A stretch of 32,792 nt of DNA from Dehalococcoidia bacterium (GCA_022821365.1 JAJEDS010000150.1:1-32792), one strand, 5' to 3'. Positions 1 to 7,996 are shown, counted from the first letter of the stretch. Program-made: numbers and translations. Notes: a model not told the origin generated them from the sequence alone.

Positions 1-435
1 GTACTGGATAGGAAAATAATCGCCCTGCTGCAACTGGACGGTCGAGCTTCCAACGCCAAAATCGCCAGGGAAGTGGGGGTCAGCGAAGGCACCGTGCGCC
101 GCCGGCTGCGGAAGCTGCTGGATGACGACGTGGTGCGGGTGGTGGCCGTGCCTAACCTCGAAAAACTTGGCTTCTCTACCACCGCCCTTATCGGCATGCA
201 GACGGGCCCTGGCAAGTCGGACCTGGTCGCAGAATCACTGATCAGCCTGCCCGAGGCCCACTACGTCGCCGTTACCACCGGCGCCTACGACGTTTTCGTC
301 TGGGCCGGCCTGGAATCGGCGGAAAACCTCGGCCAGTTCCTCCGCACCAAGATCGGCCCCATCGACGGCGTACAGCGCACCGAAACCTTCGTCAACCTGT
401 CCATCAAGAAACGGACCTACGGCCTCGTCCTCTAG
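1..435 (+). CDS. Lrp/AsnC-family transcriptional regulator, 5'-truncated by the window edge
   Basis: The frame is open from base 1, so the start lies upstream; 144 residues are visible. They begin with the LDRKIIALLQLDGR helix that opens Lrp/AsnC proteins, continue into a helix-turn-helix (about residues 15-40, ending SEGTVRRRLRKLL) and then a RAM-type effector domain with the pattern LPEAHYVAVTTGAYDVFVW. Family knowledge: such proteins form octameric rings and sense amino acids or other small metabolites. Only a few residues are missing, since the HTH begins close to the N-terminus in this family. A GTG inside the HTH at 73 is an internal codon, not the start. The regulated genes cannot be told from this window. 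The family call is secure; the ligand is unknown. Confidence 0.88.
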   Translation, partial: VLDRKIIALLQLDGRASNAKIAREVGVSEGTVRRRLRKLLDDDVVRVVAVPNLEKLGFSTTALIGMQTGPGKSDLVAESLISLPEAHYVAVTTGAYDVFVWAGLESAENLGQFLRTKIGPIDGVQRTETFVNLSIKKRTYGLVL

Positions 436-461
436 ACCCGCCAGCGTACTGAAACCAAAAG

Positions 462-490
462 ACCGGGGCAACCTGCAAGGCTGCCCCGGT
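462..490 (+). terminator. Hairpin downstream of the AsnC-family gene
   Basis: A perfect 9-bp stem (462-470 ACCGGGGCA with 482-490 TGCCCCGGT) encloses an 11-nt loop 27 nt after the stop codon. No T-run follows, so it is a hairpin with terminator position but without the full intrinsic signature. The rest of the 436-818 gap holds no gene that I can support; it contains this hairpin and the ferredoxin promoter. Confidence 0.5.
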
Positions 491-690
491 GCTGCACTGC
501 CTTTGGGACAGCAAGGGACACCGCCTCTACTCCCGTCAGTCCTTCTCCGTGCCCGCGCCATCAGAGATCCGCTCATCGTGATATTGCCGGACCAAGCGCC
601 ACTTGGGCGCACTTTCTTCGACGGGTTGGGATGAGCGGTAGTGCCGCACTGCCTGGACTCAGGATTCCTCCTGCTGACAGGCCGCCGTTA

Positions 691-718
691 TTGCAAACCC
701 GACGGGCTATGCTATAAT
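691..718 (+). promoter_or_regulatory. Sigma-70-type promoter of the ferredoxin gene
   Basis: TTGCAA (691-696), a 16-bp spacer, and a perfect TATAAT (713-718) that is also preceded by TG at 710-711, giving an extended -10. Transcription would begin near 725 and leave a leader of about 95 nt before the ferredoxin ATG. The same TGC-TATAAT arrangement occurs upstream of tig. Confidence 0.7.
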
Positions 719-818
719 TTCGTTGCCTTCCCATTGGGCCTGCTCTTGACGGCTTGGGAAGGTGGCCCCAGCGGCCGGGAAACTCAAGAACCGTTAGTTC
801 AGAGGAGCAAGAAAGAGA

Positions 819-1103
819 ATGGCCTACATAATTACCGAGCCCTGTGTTGGTGTGAAGGACGCCGCATGCGTGGATGTCTGCCCGGTTGACTGCATTTACA
901 CCACCGACGACGACGACATGTACTTCATCAGCCCGGACGAGTGCATCGACTGCGCCGCCTGCGAGCCGGTCTGTCCCGTCACCGCCATCTTCGCTGAGGA
1001 TGCCGTTCCCTCCCAGTGGGGCCCCGATGGCGAAGTGGACTACATCGCCATGAACTACGACTACTTCAAGAACACCGACCCCAACGCCCTCAAGCGCAAG
1101 TAG
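819..1103 (+). CDS. fdx: Ferredoxin, 7-iron ([3Fe-4S][4Fe-4S]) type
   Basis: A 94-residue soluble electron carrier. The first cluster site has Cys9, Cys17, Cys21 and Cys25, with the long C-x7-C-x3-CP spacing seen in Thermus-type seven-iron ferredoxins, where the position otherwise taken by a fourth ligand is lost from the first motif. The second site is the classical CxxCxxCxxxCP at Cys42, 45, 48 and 52. The C-terminal extension (VPSQWGPDG..., then a Tyr/Asp-rich stretch) also matches that family. An AGAGGAG ribosome site at 801-807 supports the ATG at 819. The gene stands alone between its own promoter and terminator, which suggests it serves several redox enzymes. Proximity to the suf operon, which builds Fe-S clusters, may be coincidence. 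Confidence 0.93.
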   Translation: MAYIITEPCVGVKDAACVDVCPVDCIYTTDDDDMYFISPDECIDCAACEPVCPVTAIFAEDAVPSQWGPDGEVDYIAMNYDYFKNTDPNALKRK

Positions 1104-1133
1104 TCACAAAACCCCAACAGTGCAAGTCAAGAG

Positions 1134-1181
1134 ACCTCCCCGGGCACGGCAGGAAAGCGCCAGGTCCGGGGAGGTTTCTTT
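1134..1181 (+). terminator. Intrinsic terminator of the ferredoxin gene
   Basis: A perfect 10-bp stem (1134-1143 ACCTCCCCGG with 1166-1175 CCGGGGAGGT) followed directly by TTTCTTT. It lies 30 nt after the ferredoxin stop codon. Confidence 0.75.
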
Positions 1182-1415
1182 ACGCACTCAACAAGAGGGC
1201 CGGGCACAGGCCCGGCCGCAAGTTTGTAGTAGCAAGAAATGCGCTTGGTCAGCCCGCTTTCAGCTTGTTGAACCATGCGCGGTCGAACCGTCGACAAGGT
1301 CGGGGTGAGCAGACCAATTAACCGGCGCTTCGAAGTTATCCCGCCCCAACTCGGCAGCGCGTCGACAGATTCTGGAATGAGTTTAATGTACCTTTACTAA
1401 CTACTGACTCATTGG
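1182..1415. other. Intergenic stretch without a supported gene
   Basis: About 230 bases between the ferredoxin terminator and the 3' end of the minus-strand TA-like pair. A second compact hairpin (8-bp stem, 1198-1205 with 1210-1217, 4-nt loop) is visible. The part near 1255-1310 has short scrambled inverted pieces (GGTCGAACCGTCGAC) that look like a degraded repetitive element. No coding signal with a ribosome site is seen. Confidence 0.4.
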
Positions 1416-1616
1416 CTAAGCAGAATGTTGCGAAAGAAGTGCCCTGACGGCGGATACCAACTCATTGGGAATTAGCATGACCGTATGATTCTTATCTTCG
1501 AACGCTGCCTCATCTTCTGCTATGGCCTCATCCTCAGATTGCGATTCGTAATGCTCTATTACACGGCGAACTCTTTCCTCATCCCAACCGGGTGGAAAGT
1601 ATCCTGAGCTTGTCAT
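1416..1616 (-). CDS. Small acidic protein, putative antitoxin partner of the DUF4258-type gene
   Basis: A 66-residue protein, very rich in Glu/Asp in its middle (EHYESQSEDEAIAEDEAAFE), ending in a short helix (NELVSAVRALLSQ). The start is set by an AAGGAGGA ribosome site at 1621-1628 just ahead of the ATG at 1616; an in-frame start further upstream (1634) would place that site inside the gene. The ATG overlaps the stop of the preceding gene by one base (TGATG), so the pair is translationally coupled. Size, acidity and coupling fit an antitoxin, but the order here is toxin-like gene first. I recognise no DNA-binding motif. The function is inferred from context. Confidence 0.6.
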   Translation of the reverse strand: MTSSGYFPPGWDEERVRRVIEHYESQSEDEAIAEDEAAFEDKNHTVMLIPNELVSAVRALLSQHSA

Positions 1617-1897
1617 CAGTTCCTCCTTTCCCACCTTAAGCGGAAGGCTCTCAACGCTCTGCCCGTCAGATCGTATGCTGTGATGACGAAGAAACTATCG
1701 GGCGCGGGGTCTCGCGAATATATTACTCGCAGGTACCGCCCATCCCCGGTGATTCCGGTAGCAACACACGCCCCATCTCTTCCCGGTCGATCTTCCCCAG
1801 GTGAGATCAACACTTGCTCAACTTCCTGCTCAGAAACCCCGTGACCATATATGTGCGGGAGATTTGTTACCGGGTCAACGTAGTAGCGAAAATTCAT
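1616..1897 (-). CDS. DUF4258-type small protein, putative toxin
   Basis: A 93-residue protein that starts MNFRYYVDP, has a HIYGHGVSEQEVEQVL helix, a YLRVIYSRDP strand and ends in FRLRWERR. This pattern (N-terminal His-containing 'H-x-x-x-H-G-V-S-x-x-E-V' helix, then a beta sheet with a basic end) resembles DUF4258/BrnT-like proteins, a group with an RNase-like RelE-type fold. It lies 64 nt behind sufU and is coupled to the acidic gene downstream. A TATTAT (1926-1921, minus) 23 nt upstream could give it its own short-leader promoter. It is visibly less GC-rich than the suf genes, which fits acquisition. Toxicity is an inference. Confidence 0.6.
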   Translation of the reverse strand: MNFRYYVDPVTNLPHIYGHGVSEQEVEQVLISPGEDRPGRDGACVATGITGDGRYLRVIYSRDPAPDSFFVITAYDLTGRALRAFRLRWERRN

Positions 1898-1961
1898 ACT
1901 GGGCTTATTTCAGCACAGTCATAATAACAAATGCGGCCACACAGAAACGGTATCGCCGCCC

Positions 1962-2411
1962 CTACTCCGTCGTAACCGAGTCTTCCTTGCCCTCTATGGC
2001 GGCGTTCAGGGTGTGCCAGGCCAGGACGGCGCACTTGATGCGGGTGGGGAAGGCGGAGACGCCGGACAGCATTTCCAGGTCCCCCAGCAGGTCGTAGTCC
2101 ACGTCGGCGTCGGGATCGGTGATCAGGGCGTGGAAACCGTCGAAGATTTCCTCGGCTTTGGCCAGGGTCTCCCCCTTGACGCTCTGGGTCAGCATGGACG
2201 CCGACGCCCTCGAAATGGCGCAGCCATGACCCTGGAACGCCACGTCGGCGATCACGTCGTCCTCCACCTTCAGGTACAGGGTTATCTGGTCGCCGCACAG
2301 GGGATTGTAGCCGTCGGCCTTGCGATTGGCGTCCTCCAACTTGCGGAAGTTGCGGGGCTTGTTGTTGTGTTCCAGCAGGATTTCCTGGTAAAGCTCGTGC
2401 AGGTTGGACAT
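1962..2411 (-). CDS. sufU: SufU iron-sulfur assembly / sulfur-transfer protein
   Basis: A 149-residue IscU-like protein. The ligands Cys39 (NPLCGD), Asp41, Cys64 (GHGCAIS) and Cys127 (IKCAVLAWHTL) are all present, and the insert between the second and third cysteines is the SufU, not IscU, type. Family knowledge: in Firmicutes SufU is a zinc-bound acceptor that takes persulfide sulfur from SufS and hands it to the SufBCD scaffold. Its ATG overlaps the sufS stop by one base (TGATG), so the partner enzyme and acceptor are made together. This is the last suf gene of the operon; no SufE or SufT is seen. Full length and intact. Confidence 0.95.
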   Translation of the reverse strand: MSNLHELYQEILLEHNNKPRNFRKLEDANRKADGYNPLCGDQITLYLKVEDDVIADVAFQGHGCAISRASASMLTQSVKGETLAKAEEIFDGFHALITDPDADVDYDLLGDLEMLSGVSAFPTRIKCAVLAWHTLNAAIEGKEDSVTTE

Positions 2412-3649
2412 CAGCGGCTGAATACCTCGATTACCCGGTCAATGCCTCTGACCAGGGTGTCTATTTCCTCTTTGGTGTTGTAGAAGGCCAGCGACGCTCG
2501 GACGGTGGCCGGAACGCCGTACCGGTCCATCAGGGGCTGGGCGCAGTGGTGGCCCGTGCGGACGGCGATACCCTCGGCGTCCAGGATGGTCCCTACGTCG
2601 TGGGGATGGGCGTTCTCCATCACGAAGGACAGGATGCTGCCCTTGTGGCGGGCGGTGCCGATCAGCTGTACCAGTTCGATTTCAGACAGGCGTTCCGTTC
2701 CGTAGGCCAGCAACTCCTTCTCCCAGGACGCGATGTTGTCCATGCCCACGCTGTTCACGTAGTCAATGGCTGCCCCCAGGCCGACGCTTCCGGCTATGTT
2801 CTGGGTCCCTGCCTCGAACTTGTTGGGTATGACGTTGTACAGGGTCTTCTCGAAGGTAACCGACCGGATCATCTCGCCGCCGCCCTGGTAGGGGGGCATG
2901 GCGTCCAGCAGGTCGGCCCGCCCGTACAGGACGCCCACGCCGGTGGGGCCGTACAGCTTGTGGCCGGAGAAGGCGTAGAAGTCGCACCCCAGCTTCTGAA
3001 CATCAATGGGCACGTGGGCCACCGCCTGCGCCCCGTCCAGCAGCACGGGAATGTCCCGGGCGTGGGCCAGCTCGATTATCCTCTCTACCGGGTTGATGGT
3101 GCCCAGGGCGTTGGACTGGTGGACCACGGAAACGAACCTGGTGCGGGGACTGAGCAGACTCTCGTACTCGTCCAGCAGCAGTTCGCCGTCGTCGTTGATG
3201 GGTATGACCTTCAGGCGGGCGCCCTTCTCTTCGCACAGGATCTGCCAGGGAACGATGTTGGAATGGTGTTCCATGGCCGTGATGATTATCTCGTCGCCGG
3301 GGCCGATGTTGGCCCGGCCGTAGGTCTGGGCCACCAGGTTGATGCCCTCGGTGGTGCCCCGCACGAAGATGATCTCCTTGTCGTGCTCGGCGTTGATGAA
3401 CTGGCGCACCTTCTCCCGCGCCCCCTCGTAGGCGTCGGTGGCAAGCTGGCTCAGGGTGTGGACGCCCCGGTGGACGTTGGAGTTCTCGGTCACGTAATAG
3501 TTGACCAGCGCGTCGATGACGGCCTGGGGTTTCTGGGTGGTGGCGGCGTTGTCCAGGTACACCAGCGGCTTGCCGTGGATCAGTTTCTTCAGGATGGGGA
3601 AGTCCTCCCGTATCCTGGCCACGTCAAAGGGATTCACGGATGTCGTCAA
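2411..3649 (-). CDS. sufS: SufS cysteine desulfurase
   Basis: A 412-residue PLP enzyme that converts L-cysteine to L-alanine and leaves a persulfide on its own cysteine for SufU. The PLP lysine is Lys231 in SGHKLYGPTG, and the catalytic cysteine is Cys369 in RTGHHCAQPLM. The THR-loop signature RGVHTLS is at about residues 61-67. The frame stays open up to 3796, but that stretch lies inside sufD. I chose a TTG at 3649: it sits one base after the sufD stop and 8 nt behind a GGGAGG ribosome site, and gives the normal family length. A GTG four codons later is the alternative. Type II (SufS) desulfurase rather than IscS, in agreement with the suf context. Confidence 0.93.
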   Translation of the reverse strand: MTTSVNPFDVARIREDFPILKKLIHGKPLVYLDNAATTQKPQAVIDALVNYYVTENSNVHRGVHTLSQLATDAYEGAREKVRQFINAEHDKEIIFVRGTTEGINLVAQTYGRANIGPGDEIIITAMEHHSNIVPWQILCEEKGARLKVIPINDDGELLLDEYESLLSPRTRFVSVVHQSNALGTINPVERIIELAHARDIPVLLDGAQAVAHVPIDVQKLGCDFYAFSGHKLYGPTGVGVLYGRADLLDAMPPYQGGGEMIRSVTFEKTLYNVIPNKFEAGTQNIAGSVGLGAAIDYVNSVGMDNIASWEKELLAYGTERLSEIELVQLIGTARHKGSILSFVMENAHPHDVGTILDAEGIAVRTGHHCAQPLMDRYGVPATVRASLAFYNTKEEIDTLVRGIDRVIEVFSR

Positions 3650-3650
3650 T

Positions 3651-5048
3651 CTAGGCACCTCCCTGACCAGGGCGGGAATTGGGACTGCTGCCGGCATAGC
3701 CGGCCAGCGCCTTGCCGCTAACCGTGTCCAGGAACAGGCTGTCCAGGTACTCCCGCACCAGCTCGTGTTCCACGGTGTCGATGATCTCGCTGGCAAAGGC
3801 GTGAATCAGGATCTGGCTGGCGGTCTGTGGGTCAAGCCCCCGGCTCCTCATATAGAAGAGGGTGTCTTCGTCAATGTGGCCGGCGGTAGCCCCGTGGCCG
3901 CACTTCACGTCGTCGGCGTAGATCAGCAGGCTGGGCTTGCTGTCCACCTCGGCCCGGTCCGACAGGATCAGGTTCTTGTCCGTCTGCTGGGCATCGGTCT
4001 TTTGCGCGTCCTCCCGCACCAGCACCGTGCCCCCGAAGACGGCGCGGGAGCGGCCGTCCAGGATGCCCTTGTAGTAAAGGCGGCTGGTACCGTGGGGATG
4101 GGCGTGGTCGATGGAGACCAGGTTGTCCACGTGTTCCGTGTTATCCGTCAAATACAGTCCGTTCAGCGAACAATAGGCCCCCGTCCCGTCCAGCAGCACC
4201 GACAGGTCGTGGCGGCCCAGGGCGCAGCCCATGGCAAAGGAACCCGACTCATAGTTGCTGTCCCTGGCCTGGGTTACGCGGGTCGTGCCAACGTGGTAGG
4301 CGGCGCGGCTTTCGTTCAGCAGGCGGTAGTGATTAATCTTGGCCCCTTCGCCCACCACAACCTCGGTAACGGCATTGGTAAAGTACTGGGGTGCATTAAC
4401 CGGGTCGACGTTAGCGTAGGACTCAAACAAGGTCAGCCGGGTGTTGCGTCCCGCGACTATCAACGTGCGGGGGTAGACCGCTGAATCCGCGCTATCCTGC
4501 ACGTACACCAGGTTCAGGAAAACCTCTTCCTCGTAATCATCGGGCAACCTGATATACGCACCGTCGCTGAGGAAGGCAGTATTTAAGGCGACAAAGGCAT
4601 CTTCGCCAATGGTGGCGTGACGGCCCAGGTTCTCGTGGGCAACGTTCCCGTCGTCGGTACCCGCTGTCCACTCCGGCGCCAGGGTGCCTACAATGCCAGG
4701 GCGGGTCTCGGGAGTAACCACCGGCTTGCCGTCGACAAAGATCAGATTCAGCCACTCCGGTTCGAAACCGGTAGAAGGCAACTTCCTGCCTGGGCCGAGC
4801 AGCAATTCTATGGGGTCCCTGCCCATCGCGGGAGAATCGAACCGACCCTGGGCTATGGGCCTGACGTTGGTGTACTTCCAGGGCTCGTTGCCCCGGCGGG
4901 CGGTGGGAAAACCGCTGGAATCAAACCGCTCCCAGGCTGCGGCGCGCAGGTCGTTAAGCCAGGCAGGGCTGTTGCCCGAAAGCTGTTCCCGCAAGGCCAG
5001 GTAGTCCTTGTAGTAGGACGGGTGGTTTATGGTAGGCGCGGTGCTCAT
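3651..5048 (-). CDS. sufD: SufD, Fe-S cluster scaffold subunit
   Basis: A 465-residue protein with the SufD N-terminal segment (residues about 45-65: PTARRGNEPWKYTNVRPI) and the right-handed beta-helix core typical of SufB/SufD. The C-terminal block resembles SufB (DDVKCGHGATAGHIDEDTLFYMRSRG), with Cys and His at the SufB-SufD interface. Family knowledge: SufD pairs with SufB in the SufBC2D complex; it has lost most of SufB's active residues but keeps an essential His in the interface. The ATG lies two bases after the sufC stop, so translation is coupled. Normal length, no disruption. Confidence 0.93.
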   Translation of the reverse strand: MSTAPTINHPSYYKDYLALREQLSGNSPAWLNDLRAAAWERFDSSGFPTARRGNEPWKYTNVRPIAQGRFDSPAMGRDPIELLLGPGRKLPSTGFEPEWLNLIFVDGKPVVTPETRPGIVGTLAPEWTAGTDDGNVAHENLGRHATIGEDAFVALNTAFLSDGAYIRLPDDYEEEVFLNLVYVQDSADSAVYPRTLIVAGRNTRLTLFESYANVDPVNAPQYFTNAVTEVVVGEGAKINHYRLLNESRAAYHVGTTRVTQARDSNYESGSFAMGCALGRHDLSVLLDGTGAYCSLNGLYLTDNTEHVDNLVSIDHAHPHGTSRLYYKGILDGRSRAVFGGTVLVREDAQKTDAQQTDKNLILSDRAEVDSKPSLLIYADDVKCGHGATAGHIDEDTLFYMRSRGLDPQTASQILIHAFASEIIDTVEHELVREYLDSLFLDTVSGKALAGYAGSSPNSRPGQGGA

Positions 5049-5050
5049 TG

Positions 5051-5818
5051 TTAGTTGCCGGCCTCCACCGCTTCCTTGATCCAGTCGTAACCCTTCTCCT
5101 CCAGTTCCAGGGCCAGTTCCGGGCCGCCGGAGCGGACGATGCGGCCGTCCAGCAGCACGTGCACCTGGTCGGGGGTGATGTAGTTGAGCAGGCGCTGGTA
5201 GTGGGTTACCAGGACGATGGCGTTTTCGGAATTGCGCAGGCTGTTCACGCCGTCGGAGACGATGCGCAGGGCGTCGATGTCCAGGCCCGAGTCGGTCTCG
5301 TCCAGCAGGGCCAGGGTGGGTTCCAGGATGGCCATCTGCAGGATTTCGTTGCGCTTCTTTTCGCCGCCGGAAAACCCCTCGTTGACGGAGCGGCGCACCA
5401 GCTCCGGGTCGATCTCCACCAGCTTGACCTTCTCCCGCAGCATCCGGTCAAAGTCCCGGGCGCTGTACTCCTCCTCGCCCTGGTGGACCCGTTTGGCATC
5501 GGCGGCGGCTTTCAGGAACTGCCAGGCCCGCACTCCGGGCAGTTCCATAGGGTACTGGAAGGCCAGGAACACGCCCTCCCGGGCCCGTTCCTCGGGTTCC
5601 AGCGCCAGCAGATCCATCCCACGATAGACGGCCTCGCCGGCGGTAACTTCATAATCGGCGCGCCCCGCCAGGGTACTGGCCAGGGTGCTCTTGCCGGAGC
5701 CGTTGGGCCCCATAATGGCGTGGACCTCGCCCGCATTGACGGTAAGGTTCACCCCGCTAAGTATTTCCTGCTCATCAACGGAAACGTGGAGATTCTTGAC
5801 TTCAAGAATGGGTGGCAT
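5051..5818 (-). CDS. sufC: SufC, ABC-type ATPase of the Fe-S assembly complex
   Basis: A 255-residue soluble ATPase: Walker A GPNGSGKST (residues 37-45), signature SGGEKKR (150-156), Walker B LALLDETDSGLD (169-180) and a late switch His (VLVTHY). SufC powers the conformational change of SufBC2D that exposes the cluster-building site. Its ribosome site (AAGGAGC) begins at the stop codon of the toxin-like gene that stands between sufB and sufC, so this gene is presumably read on the sufB transcript through that TA pair. The protein is full length. Confidence 0.96.
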   Translation of the reverse strand: MPPILEVKNLHVSVDEQEILSGVNLTVNAGEVHAIMGPNGSGKSTLASTLAGRADYEVTAGEAVYRGMDLLALEPEERAREGVFLAFQYPMELPGVRAWQFLKAAADAKRVHQGEEEYSARDFDRMLREKVKLVEIDPELVRRSVNEGFSGGEKKRNEILQMAILEPTLALLDETDSGLDIDALRIVSDGVNSLRNSENAIVLVTHYQRLLNYITPDQVHVLLDGRIVRSGGPELALELEEKGYDWIKEAVEAGN

Positions 5819-5835
5819 TTTTGGGTTATTGCTCC

Positions 5836-6183
5836 TTAAATTGGCATTCGCTGTTCATCGAGGAACCGTACAGCCTCATCAACAATTGAACTGAAAACAT
5901 CTGGTTTGAGTGTGCCTACTGTGCTTCTGACTATTCTGGGACTCGCGGTAAAGAGCTTCGCTGGCCGGACGTAGCTGGCGACCTCCAAAGAGCCTCCCGC
6001 GAAACTGTCATCGTTCAATGCAACTACACGTTCATCTCCAAATGGATTGCTCGTGATCTGACTCAGCAGCCAATCACCGTATCCTGCTGGCGCCAATACC
6101 AGGGCGGGCCTTGACTTGGAGCGAGACAAATCCGAAAAAGGAAACCGCACCATCACCACTGGTCCTGTTGCAAGTGGGCCCAA
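5836..6183 (-). CDS. PemK/MazF-family toxin, inside the suf operon
   Basis: A 115-residue protein with the MazF/PemK pattern: an opening strand GPVVMVRFPFSD, then SRPALVLAP, a middle LLSQITSNP, and a C-terminal SIVDEAVRFLDE helix. Family knowledge: these toxins are sequence-specific endoribonucleases neutralised by the upstream-encoded antitoxin. The start is uncertain: a TTG at 6183 has an AGAGGA site six bases ahead and keeps the whole first strand; a GTG at 6159 and an ATG at 6153 that overlaps the antitoxin stop (TGATG) are alternatives. It lies between sufB and sufC and ends 17 nt before sufC. The family assignment is good; activity is not shown by sequence alone. Confidence 0.8.
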   Translation of the reverse strand: MGPLATGPVVMVRFPFSDLSRSKSRPALVLAPAGYGDWLLSQITSNPFGDERVVALNDDSFAGGSLEVASYVRPAKLFTASPRIVRSTVGTLKPDVFSSIVDEAVRFLDEQRMPI

Positions 6184-6365
6184 GCCTCATCCTCTTCCGG
6201 CCGCAGCCAGTCTTTTGCCAGGGCTTCTTCACTAAGCAAAGCGCTCTCCGGCTCTTCGTCGTCAAGAATTGTAACCAGTGCCTTGCAAGTAACTCCGATC
6301 TCTACCGGTTCCAGCAATCTCACGTTGCCTTGGGCGTCAACCATAGCTCTGACGGTGCGAATCAC
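6153..6365 (-). CDS. Antitoxin-like protein paired with the MazF-family toxin
   Basis: A 70-residue protein (GTG start). The N-terminus has a short swapped-strand motif (TVRAMVDAQGNVRLLEPVEI) of the kind seen in AbrB/DUF104-like antitoxins; the C-terminus is acidic with Trp residues (SEEALAKDWLRPEEDEAW), the usual toxin-binding tail. The GTG at 6365 follows GAGGGG and gives the family-like N-terminus; a GTG at 6422 would add 19 unremarkable residues. It begins about 96 nt after the sufB stop and overlaps the toxin gene. More AT-rich than sufB and sufC, which suggests insertion into a pre-existing operon. Confidence 0.7.
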   Translation of the reverse strand: MIRTVRAMVDAQGNVRLLEPVEIGVTCKALVTILDDEEPESALLSEEALAKDWLRPEEDEAWAHLQQDQW

Positions 6366-6461
6366 TGTCCCCTCGCTTTCTGCTCTGACTCTTGCCAAAT
6401 ACTGGATACTCTCAGGTCGCACGCCCTACCCCACCGTGCCTTCCAGACTGACCTTCATCAA

Positions 6462-7883
6462 CTACCCCGCCTCCATGGCGAACTCAAAGGGCAGTTCCTG
6501 GAAGATGCCCCGGCAGAAGCCGTTGATGATCATGTAGTTGGCTTCCTCGGGCGATATTCCCCGCTGCTGGCAGTAGAAAAGCTGGTCGTCGCTCACCTTG
6601 GACGTGGTGGCTTCGTGCTCCAGCTGGGCCGTGGGATTCTGCACCTCGATGTACGGGACGGTGTGGGCCCCGCACTTGTCGCCGATAAGCAGCGAATCGC
6701 ACTGGGTGAAGTTCCGGGCGTTGGTGGCCGACGGCATAATCTTCACCAGGCCCCGGTAGGTGTTCTGGCCCTTGCCGGCGGAGATGCCCTTGGCCACGAT
6801 GGTGCTCTTGGTGTTCTTTCCCAGGTGAATCATCTTGGTGCCGGTATCGGCCTGCTGGAAGTTGTTCACCAGGGCCACCGAGTAAAACTCCCCGGTGGAG
6901 TTGTCGCCCTGAAGGATTACGCTGGGGTACTTCCACGTGATGGCGGAACCCGTCTCCACCTGGGTCCAGGAAATCTTGGAGTTGCGCCCCTGGCACTTTC
7001 CCCGCTTGGTTACGAAGTTATAGACGCCGCCGTTCCCTTCCTTGTCGCCGGGGAACCAGTTCTGCAGGGTGGAATACTTGATCTCTGCGTCGTCCAGGGC
7101 CACCAGTTCCACCACGGCGGCGTGAAGCTGGTTGGACTTGCGCATGGGGGCGGTGCAGCCCTCCAAATAGCTGACGTAGGCTCCCTCTTCGGCCACAATC
7201 AGCGTACGCTCGAACTGGCCGCTGTCCATGGCGTTGATGCGGAAATAGGTCATCAGCTCCATGGGGCACCGCACGCCCTTGGGGATGTAGGCGAAGGAAC
7301 CGTCGCTGAACACGGCGGAATTGAGCGCGGCGTAGAAGTTGTCGGCATAGGGCACCACCGAACCCAGGTACTTCTGCACCAGCTCCGGGTGGTTGTGGAT
7401 GGCCTCGCTCATGGAGCAGAAGATGACCCCCGCCTTCTCCAGAGTATCCTTATAGGTGGTGGCCACCGAGGAACTGTCCAGCACGGCGTCCACCGCCACG
7501 CCGGCCAACTGCTTCTGCTCCTCAAGGGGAATGCCCAGCTTGTCGAAAGCCTCCAGCAGTTCCGGGTCCACCTCGTCCATGCTCTTGGGCCCGTCCTTCA
7601 GGTTGGGCGAGGCGTAGTAGCTGATGTCCTGGAAATCGATGCGGGGATGCTGGATGTTGGCCCACTTGGGCTCCTCTTCGTTCAGGGTTACCCAGTACTG
7701 GTAGGCCTTCAGCCGCCACTCAAGCATCCATTCCGGCTCTTCCTTCTTGGCCGAAATGAAACGGATAATGTCCTCGTTCAGGCCCTTGGGGGCTATGTCC
7801 TGCTCGATGTCAATGGTAAAGCCCCACTTGTATTCGGTGTCGATGTCCGTGGACTCCCGGGAAATGACCCGTTGGGTGGTCAT
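6462..7883 (-). CDS. sufB: SufB, Fe-S cluster scaffold subunit
   Basis: A 473-residue protein, the first gene of the suf operon. The SufB hallmarks are intact: Cys404 in [14 protein letters not shown], the [21 protein letters not shown] block (His423, Glu424), and an N-terminal YKWGF segment. Family knowledge: SufB receives sulfur and builds the nascent cluster together with SufD, driven by SufC. The ATG at 7883 has an AGGAGG site eight bases upstream. In many bacteria sufC precedes or directly follows sufB; here they are separated by a TA pair. A 27-nt inverted repeat 87 nt upstream of the start may be the control site. Confidence 0.96.
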   Translation of the reverse strand: MTTQRVISRESTDIDTEYKWGFTIDIEQDIAPKGLNEDIIRFISAKKEEPEWMLEWRLKAYQYWVTLNEEEPKWANIQHPRIDFQDISYYASPNLKDGPKSMDEVDPELLEAFDKLGIPLEEQKQLAGVAVDAVLDSSSVATTYKDTLEKAGVIFCSMSEAIHNHPELVQKYLGSVVPYADNFYAALNSAVFSDGSFAYIPKGVRCPMELMTYFRINAMDSGQFERTLIVAEEGAYVSYLEGCTAPMRKSNQLHAAVVELVALDDAEIKYSTLQNWFPGDKEGNGGVYNFVTKRGKCQGRNSKISWTQVETGSAITWKYPSVILQGDNSTGEFYSVALVNNFQQADTGTKMIHLGKNTKSTIVAKGISAGKGQNTYRGLVKIMPSATNARNFTQCDSLLIGDKCGAHTVPYIEVQNPTAQLEHEATTSKVSDDQLFYCQQRGISPEEANYMIINGFCRGIFQELPFEFAMEAG

Positions 7884-7969
7884 GAGGCGCCCCTCCTGAG
7901 GTTGCTTTTACGTTGGCGGGCTTCTTCTCGAAAACCTTGCCGTAGAATGCGGTGCATAGGCAGGTCAAT

Positions 7970-7996
7970 AATTGTTGACTCTTTCAGTCAACAATT
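7970..7996 (-). promoter_or_regulatory. Perfect inverted repeat upstream of sufB, candidate operator
   Basis: Two perfect 11-base arms (7970-7980 AATTGTTGACT; 7986-7996 AGTCAACAATT) around a 5-base spacer, far more AT-rich than the surroundings and 87 nt ahead of sufB. No T-run follows in the direction of sufB, so a terminator is unlikely. TTGACT/TTGACC hexamers inside and beside it could serve as -35 boxes, but no convincing -10 is paired with them. An iron or redox regulator of the suf operon is the obvious user, by position only; no such regulator is encoded nearby. Confidence 0.55.

Noticed and set aside
1240-1310. A possible tRNA-like GGTCGAACC element
   Set aside because: No acceptor or anticodon stem can be built around it; more likely a degraded repeat.
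2546-3721. A 391-codon plus-strand frame opposite sufS
   Set aside because: The translation is low-complexity in Val, Gly, Leu and Gln, as expected of an antisense shadow; sufS is intact.
7970-7996. The sufB palindrome as a SufR site
   Set aside because: The known cyanobacterial motif is CAAC-N6-GTTG; here the half-sites point the other way (GTTG...CAAC, 11 bases apart).
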